Source: Chitinophagaceae bacterium (GTDB taxonomy: Bacteria; Bacteroidota; Bacteroidia; Chitinophagales; Chitinophagaceae). Taken from it: a DNA stretch of 64,000 nt. The notes below the pieces were generated by a model that saw only the letters and a list, made by a program, of their open reading frames with translations, did not search any database and was not told the DNA's origin. A program made the translations under genes and the position numbers. The stretch lies in assembly GCA_023957755.1 (NCBI GenBank), contig JAMLGT010000008.1:1-64000 (forward strand). The letters are read 5' to 3'. This document shows positions 60,086-64,000 of this stretch, piece by piece. The stretch's first letter is position 1, and each line of letters begins with the position of its first letter.

Positions 60086-62587
60086 TTACCTTGTTTTGGG
60101 TATCTCTCTGTTGATTTCCATAATATCTACATCGGCTCTGCGCGAATCTCCCAGAAGATACTCGGTAAAGTATTCTCCCATTCTCCAGAAAAAGTATTCA
60201 GAGTCTGATCCAAAGCCATGACGTTGGCCTGGCAGCAATATGAAGTCGAATCTTTTATTAGCTTTAATCAATGCGTTGGCCACTCTGATGGTGCCCGCAG
60301 GATGCACGTTGTTGTCGATATCACCTGTTACCAGGAGCAAATGCCCTTTGAGGTTTTTTGCTATTTCACTATTTTTCTCAATAGAGTAAGCAAACGTGGT
60401 ATCTCCCTTGGCTGAAATTTTTTCCTGTACTCCATGATGGCGTTCACTCCAGTTCCTGTTGTAAATATTGTTATCATGATTGCCGGATTCTGATACCGCT
60501 ACTTTGAAGAAATCGGGATACACAAACATGGCGGCCGCACTCATAAATCCACCTCCTGAGTGACCGTTGATACCTATTTTTTCTCTGTCTATAAATGAAT
60601 ACCTGTCGGCAATCTGCTCAGCAGCAGCCTTCTTATCAGCCAGACCATAATCTCTCAGGTTGCCATAGCTGTATGTGTGATACCATTTTGAGCGGTTCGG
60701 ATGTCCGCCCCGGTTACCCACTGTGATCACTATAAATCCTAATTGTGCAAGCCGGTCAGTGTGATCCATTCCTGTACTGAAGGTTTTATTTACGGCTTCC
60801 GTCTGCGGCCCCGGATACACGTACTCAATCAGGGGATATAATTTAGTAGAGTCAAAGTCATAAGGTTTGTAGAGCACACCATAGAGGTCAGTAATGCCAT
60901 CATCTGCTTTTACTTTAAAAGGTTCGGGGAATTTGTATCCTGTGGCAAAGAGAGAGGATAAATCAGCTTCCTCCAGATCCATAATCTTTGCACCCTCCTG
61001 ATTGTAAAGTACAGACCTGGGGGTAGTGTTTACGCGGGAGTAATTATCCACAAAGAAGCTGGTCTGGTCGTTGGTAGCCACCCTGTGATCATAATCCCCT
61101 TTGTTTAGAAGTTTCATGCCGCTTCCATCCAGGTTGATACTGTAAAGGTGATTGTAATAGGGGTCTTCATTTTCTTCTTTACCATTTGCGACGAAATATA
61201 CTTTTCTGTTTTTTTCATCTACACTTTCTATACCTGAAACGAAGAATTCTCCCTGAGTGATTTGATTCTTGAGTTTCCCATTGCCATCAAAAAGGTAGAG
61301 TTGTCCCCATCCGTCACGCTCTGACCAGAACACTATCTCATTACCGTTATTGAGTATTTCGGGTCTTTGTATATCCAGATACACGTTGCTTCTTTCTTCT
61401 ATTAATACCTGCACGCGTCCGTCGGTATAGACTTTGAGCAAATCAATCTTTTTCTGATCTCTGCTGGTTCTCGAAGCATAGAAGTAGTCGTTGGTGCCCA
61501 GCCAGGTAGGTGGGGTAGCACCGCCTCCAAACCCGAATCCAAATCCTCCTCCGGATTCCGTCTTGGAAACCTTCCTGGTCCAGTATCCGATCTGTTGGTT
61601 TTTGAAACGGGCTATGTCAATTTGCTTATTGGTCTTGGCTTTAAAATCAAATAGATGAAGTTCGGTTTCAGTACTATCAGCCTCGCCGGGCATTTGATAT
61701 TTATATGTTTCCAGAATAGGCCGTTTGCCGCCTGTGCTATTGATTACCCACAAATCGAGCAGATCGCGGTTATCTTTTCTGGTGGTAATGAAGTATCTGC
61801 CATCGGGTGACCAGATTAACCTTGCTCTCATTTTTTGTTTGCTGAGCCTGTCTAGATTAGTGGTATCGTCAATGCTGTAGCTGTCACCTGCCCATGCGTA
61901 GTTTCTAACACCTCCTTTGGTAAGTTCGTGCTCGACGACAGTTGAATCCTTTTCATTCTTTTTTAGTTTTTCATAGTTGGCCCTGTCCATCCAGTAGAGG
62001 TTATAGTTTTTTGCGTAGATGATGGCGGTACTATCGGGGTTAAAAGAGGCCCAGGAGAGCTCCGCCTTGGTAGTATCCTGAATCTCTGTAATATTTCCGG
62101 TAGCAAGGTCATACTTAAGTGTGTAAGTCTTTTTCTTCATGGTATCTGCCTTGTTTTTCAGGTCTTTTCTTTCTTCGGCAGTCTTTACAGTATCTTTCTT
62201 GCTTGCCACCTTAAAAGTAAAAGAGCGTTCGTCATCGGCAAACTTAATGTTGGAAATTCCCAGATGTGCTGCATCATGTGGATCCCATGTAATGGCACTT
62301 AGTTTTCTGGCCAGATCGGCATTGTCGAATAGTGGTGTTTTAGTTCTTTTGGCAGGGTCCACCAGATACCACTTTTGGGATTTGGTATCGCTGTAAGTGT
62401 ACCAGAATTTGCCTGACTTCAGCCACATAGGATTTACCGTTGTGGAAAAAACCAGTTTTCTGAGTTTGGCAGGCGAATATTTTGCTGCCTGCTCAAAATT
62501 AGCTTTGGGTACATTCTTATCCCGGCTTTGAGAAAAAGCGGCTGTTACATCAAAGCATAAAAAGAAAAACAATAATCTCTTAAGCAT
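60086..62587 (-). CDS. S9 prolyl oligopeptidase-type peptidase, DPP-IV-like, secreted
   Basis: This 833-residue protein has a signal peptide (MLKRLLFFFLCFDVTAAFSQ). The N-terminal eight-bladed beta-propeller (about 30-560) is followed by the alpha/beta-hydrolase domain. Nucleophile Ser677 is in GINGHSGGGFMSAAA, the Asp is near VTGDIDNNVH, and the His is in LPGQRHGFGSDS. The strand EYVYPGPQTEAV is also typical of DPP-IV. It removes N-terminal dipeptides, usually X-Pro, in the periplasm. A Gly-rich stretch in the propeller (SGGGFGFGFGGGATPP) is an unusual insertion. The gene is a single transcription unit. Confidence 0.93.
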   Translation of the reverse strand: MLKRLLFFFLCFDVTAAFSQSRDKNVPKANFEQAAKYSPAKLRKLVFSTTVNPMWLKSGKFWYTYSDTKSQKWYLVDPAKRTKTPLFDNADLARKLSAITWDPHDAAHLGISNIKFADDERSFTFKVASKKDTVKTAEERKDLKNKADTMKKKTYTLKYDLATGNITEIQDTTKAELSWASFNPDSTAIIYAKNYNLYWMDRANYEKLKKNEKDSTVVEHELTKGGVRNYAWAGDSYSIDDTTNLDRLSKQKMRARLIWSPDGRYFITTRKDNRDLLDLWVINSTGGKRPILETYKYQMPGEADSTETELHLFDFKAKTNKQIDIARFKNQQIGYWTRKVSKTESGGGFGFGFGGGATPPTWLGTNDYFYASRTSRDQKKIDLLKVYTDGRVQVLIEERSNVYLDIQRPEILNNGNEIVFWSERDGWGQLYLFDGNGKLKNQITQGEFFVSGIESVDEKNRKVYFVANGKEENEDPYYNHLYSINLDGSGMKLLNKGDYDHRVATNDQTSFFVDNYSRVNTTPRSVLYNQEGAKIMDLEEADLSSLFATGYKFPEPFKVKADDGITDLYGVLYKPYDFDSTKLYPLIEYVYPGPQTEAVNKTFSTGMDHTDRLAQLGFIVITVGNRGGHPNRSKWYHTYSYGNLRDYGLADKKAAAEQIADRYSFIDREKIGINGHSGGGFMSAAAMFVYPDFFKVAVSESGNHDNNIYNRNWSERHHGVQEKISAKGDTTFAYSIEKNSEIAKNLKGHLLLVTGDIDNNVHPAGTIRVANALIKANKRFDFILLPGQRHGFGSDSEYFFWRMGEYFTEYLLGDSRRADVDIMEINREIPKTR

Positions 62588-62786
62588 ATTAGAATTTTTA
62601 AGTGGTGAAATTTAAAGAAAATTCAAGTGCAGTTTTGATTTAAGTTTTGAGCGGAGTAGTATTGTTTTGAATGGAGTTTTAGCAAGTACAGATTATACTT
62701 AATGTTTATGACTTGAACAGGATTCAAATAATTGATTTGTAGTTATCTTCGACGACAGCCGGAAAGCTATTATACCCAAAAGCAAT

Positions 62787-63293
62787 ATGATAATGAAGAT
62801 GATGAGTGCAATAGTACTATGTATTATCAGTGTCGCAGCCTGTACGCAAACCAGCAACATTTCCGGAAATCAGAATGCAGAGGCTGTGGCATCTTACTAT
62901 TATCGCCTGCCAGGTACCATTGCCGTGGATGAGAACGGCAATGAAATACCACCGATAATTGATACGGTTTATACAGTTTATGTAATTACAAAAGATTCTG
63001 TGGATCATTGGGAAACTGCTTGTATAAAGGGAAAGTATTTTGATGCGTATGCTACACTTAGCAGTAGGGATGGGGTAGTTCTGGAGTCTGCAGAAGCTAC
63101 AGATGAAAAAATTAATATTGAAGTGCCACCGCAATCCAGGTTATGGATTGTATCGCTGTCCCCTCGTGTAGATAGCAAGGAACCAAAGCCTGAACATGGC
63201 GGGCTTGCCTGGATTGAGTTTGCGATTGCAGGGAAGAAATATTTGTGCCCAATTAAGAAATTGATTCGTGTGGAAGGCATTCCGTCTGTCTGA
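62787..63293 (+). CDS. Small lipoprotein, unknown function
   Basis: This 168-residue protein begins with a Met-rich start (ATGs at 62787, 62793, 62799 and 62802) and a lipobox (ISVAACTQTS). The mature part is beta-rich (YYYRLPGTIAVDENGNEIPP, TVYTVYVITKDSVDHWETAC) with a second Cys pair (ETAC and KYLCP). No family is recognised. It lies divergent from the S9 peptidase gene with 199 bp between their starts. Function unknown. Confidence 0.65.
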   Translation: MIMKMMSAIVLCIISVAACTQTSNISGNQNAEAVASYYYRLPGTIAVDENGNEIPPIIDTVYTVYVITKDSVDHWETACIKGKYFDAYATLSSRDGVVLESAEATDEKINIEVPPQSRLWIVSLSPRVDSKEPKPEHGGLAWIEFAIAGKKYLCPIKKLIRVEGIPSV

Positions 63294-63564
63294 CTGGTAT
63301 TCACAGGAAGCATTGCGTATTGCGCACTTAATGGTGAACTGAACTCCATAAACATCCTTTTAATTTTTAATACAATGCAGGGATTATGTCCATTAGTGCG
63401 ACCTGGGTGTACGAATCTTTTTTGGGTTTGCCCTGGTTTCCTATTGTGAACCAATGTGTTGGCATGTTAGATGTGGATATTTTCCTGATTAATATTTTGA
63501 TTAGCAGCAAGCTGTTATTTTTATTTTTCCCTACCTTTTGCAAGAAATCAAAGAATTAACTTTT

Positions 63565-64000
63565 ATGAAGAAACCATTACTCAGCCTGTTTGTTATCTTC
63601 CTTTCTACGGTGTCGGGTTACCTGATTTGGAAAACCCTGAATGGAAACACTTCGGTAGATTATTCAGGTAAACTTGAAAGGGTAGTAAGAAAGAAGACAC
63701 CTAAACCCATTGAACAAACGGGAATTTATGAATCGCAGTTACGCGATTACGAACTTACGAGAGATATTTCTCTTGGATATGTACCTAAAGACCGATTGGT
63801 TAGCCTTACTTCTGAACTTATGAAAGCAGAGGTGATGAGGGGTGGCAGAGGTAGCAGCGCTCTGGGAATCACCTTGGAGGAACGGGGCCCTTATGCTGAT
63901 ATCGCCGGCCCCCAGGGGAATTACAGGATTGAAAATACTTCTACTGCAGGAAGGGTGCGTGCGGTGTGGGTGGATCTTGCTGATCCCACATTTCATACGG
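63565..64000 (+). CDS. Secreted/anchored protein, probable beta-propeller (BNR/sortilin type), 3' end outside window
   Basis: The ATG at 63565 opens a frame that runs off the right edge; 145 complete codons are visible. It begins with MKKPLLSLFVIFLSTVSGYL, a signal peptide or membrane anchor, followed by a basic, proline-containing spacer. Near the edge comes LEERGPYADIAGPQGNYRIE and then STAGRVRAVWVDLADP. The 'RGP...GR.RA..VD..DP' pattern is the usual first blade of BNR or sortilin-type beta-propellers in Bacteroidota, many of which carry a C-terminal type IX secretion tail. That last part is outside the window and so cannot be tested. Confidence 0.6.
   Translation, partial: MKKPLLSLFVIFLSTVSGYLIWKTLNGNTSVDYSGKLERVVRKKTPKPIEQTGIYESQLRDYELTRDISLGYVPKDRLVSLTSELMKAEVMRGGRGSSALGITLEERGPYADIAGPQGNYRIENTSTAGRVRAVWVDLADPTFHT

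Noticed and set aside
1-64000. Mobile elements, CRISPR arrays, tRNA/rRNA genes, prophage
   Set aside because: No transposase, integrase, phage protein, regular spaced repeats or tRNA-like clover sequence was recognised anywhere on either strand.

Overview
This window is a chromosomal segment of a Bacteroidota bacterium, most likely of the Chitinophagaceae or a near relative. The evidence is a SusC/SusD outer-membrane pair, DUF4270, GSCFA and CotH/DUF5018 lipoproteins, an M56 (BlaR1-like) sensor carrying TonB-C domains, many cysteine lipoproteins with C-rich lipoboxes, weak Shine-Dalgarno signals, and repeated TAnnTTTG promoter -7 boxes, which are typical of Bacteroidota. I saw no tRNA, rRNA, CRISPR array, insertion sequence or prophage. 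Most of the window is ordinary housekeeping and envelope gene content.

Layout. (1) 1-5307: an alpha-glucan block with the 3' end of glycogen synthase, glgC, an SLC45-type sugar MFS transporter and a periplasmic GH13 cyclomaltodextrinase-type enzyme. (2) 5475-11356: a tail-specific protease (S41), pyruvate dehydrogenase E1 alpha, a TPR membrane protein with ribH, and an FMN lactate-monooxygenase-like enzyme. (3) 11374-14794, minus strand: a CotH/DUF5018 lipoprotein, a LOG-family protein and panC. (4) 14896-17176: a half-length GT5 'glycogen synthase' that has lost its ADP-glucose motif, followed by a DUF4270 lipoprotein. A small gene and a decayed M1-peptidase 5' end follow. (5) 17810-21802: metK, rlmB, HMG-CoA lyase and GSCFA. 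(6) 21789-25389, minus strand: a secreted protein and three overlapping membrane genes (an O-antigen-type flippase, an HTTM/DoxX-like protein and a novel anchored protein). (7) 25625-30320: lepA, a small beta protein, a LysM/double-psi-barrel protein and an M20 amidohydrolase. (8) 30621-35409: SusC/SusD. (9) 35936-41450: TlpA, two tandem LTA-synthase-type phosphoglycerol transferases and a divergent PAP2 phosphatase. (10) 41459-46426: a CorC-type protein, a GH13 lipoprotein and an M3 peptidase. (11) 46650-51027: a small lipoprotein, the BlaI/M56 module and its TonB-C satellite, and dihydrofolate reductase. (12) 51203-59946: an outer-membrane barrel, a complete RND efflux operon (MFP, RND, OMF), a second barrel and a YegP/DUF1508 protein. 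(13) 60086-64000: a DPP-IV-type S9 peptidase, a small lipoprotein and the start of a probable beta-propeller protein.

The part closest to a distinctive system is 47215-50528. A BlaI-type repressor gene sits behind two 16-bp dyads spaced exactly 20 bp apart. It is followed by an M56 membrane protease whose outer region contains three tandem TonB-C domains, and then by a secreted protein that is essentially a fourth copy of that domain. Other points worth a second look are the half-length GT5 protein, the overlapping membrane cassette at 22656-25461, the two LTA-synthase paralogues beside PAP2, two genes whose promoter boxes abut their start codons, and the roughly 0.4-kb leader of the RND operon. 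All family assignments rest on reading motifs by eye; no database search was run.
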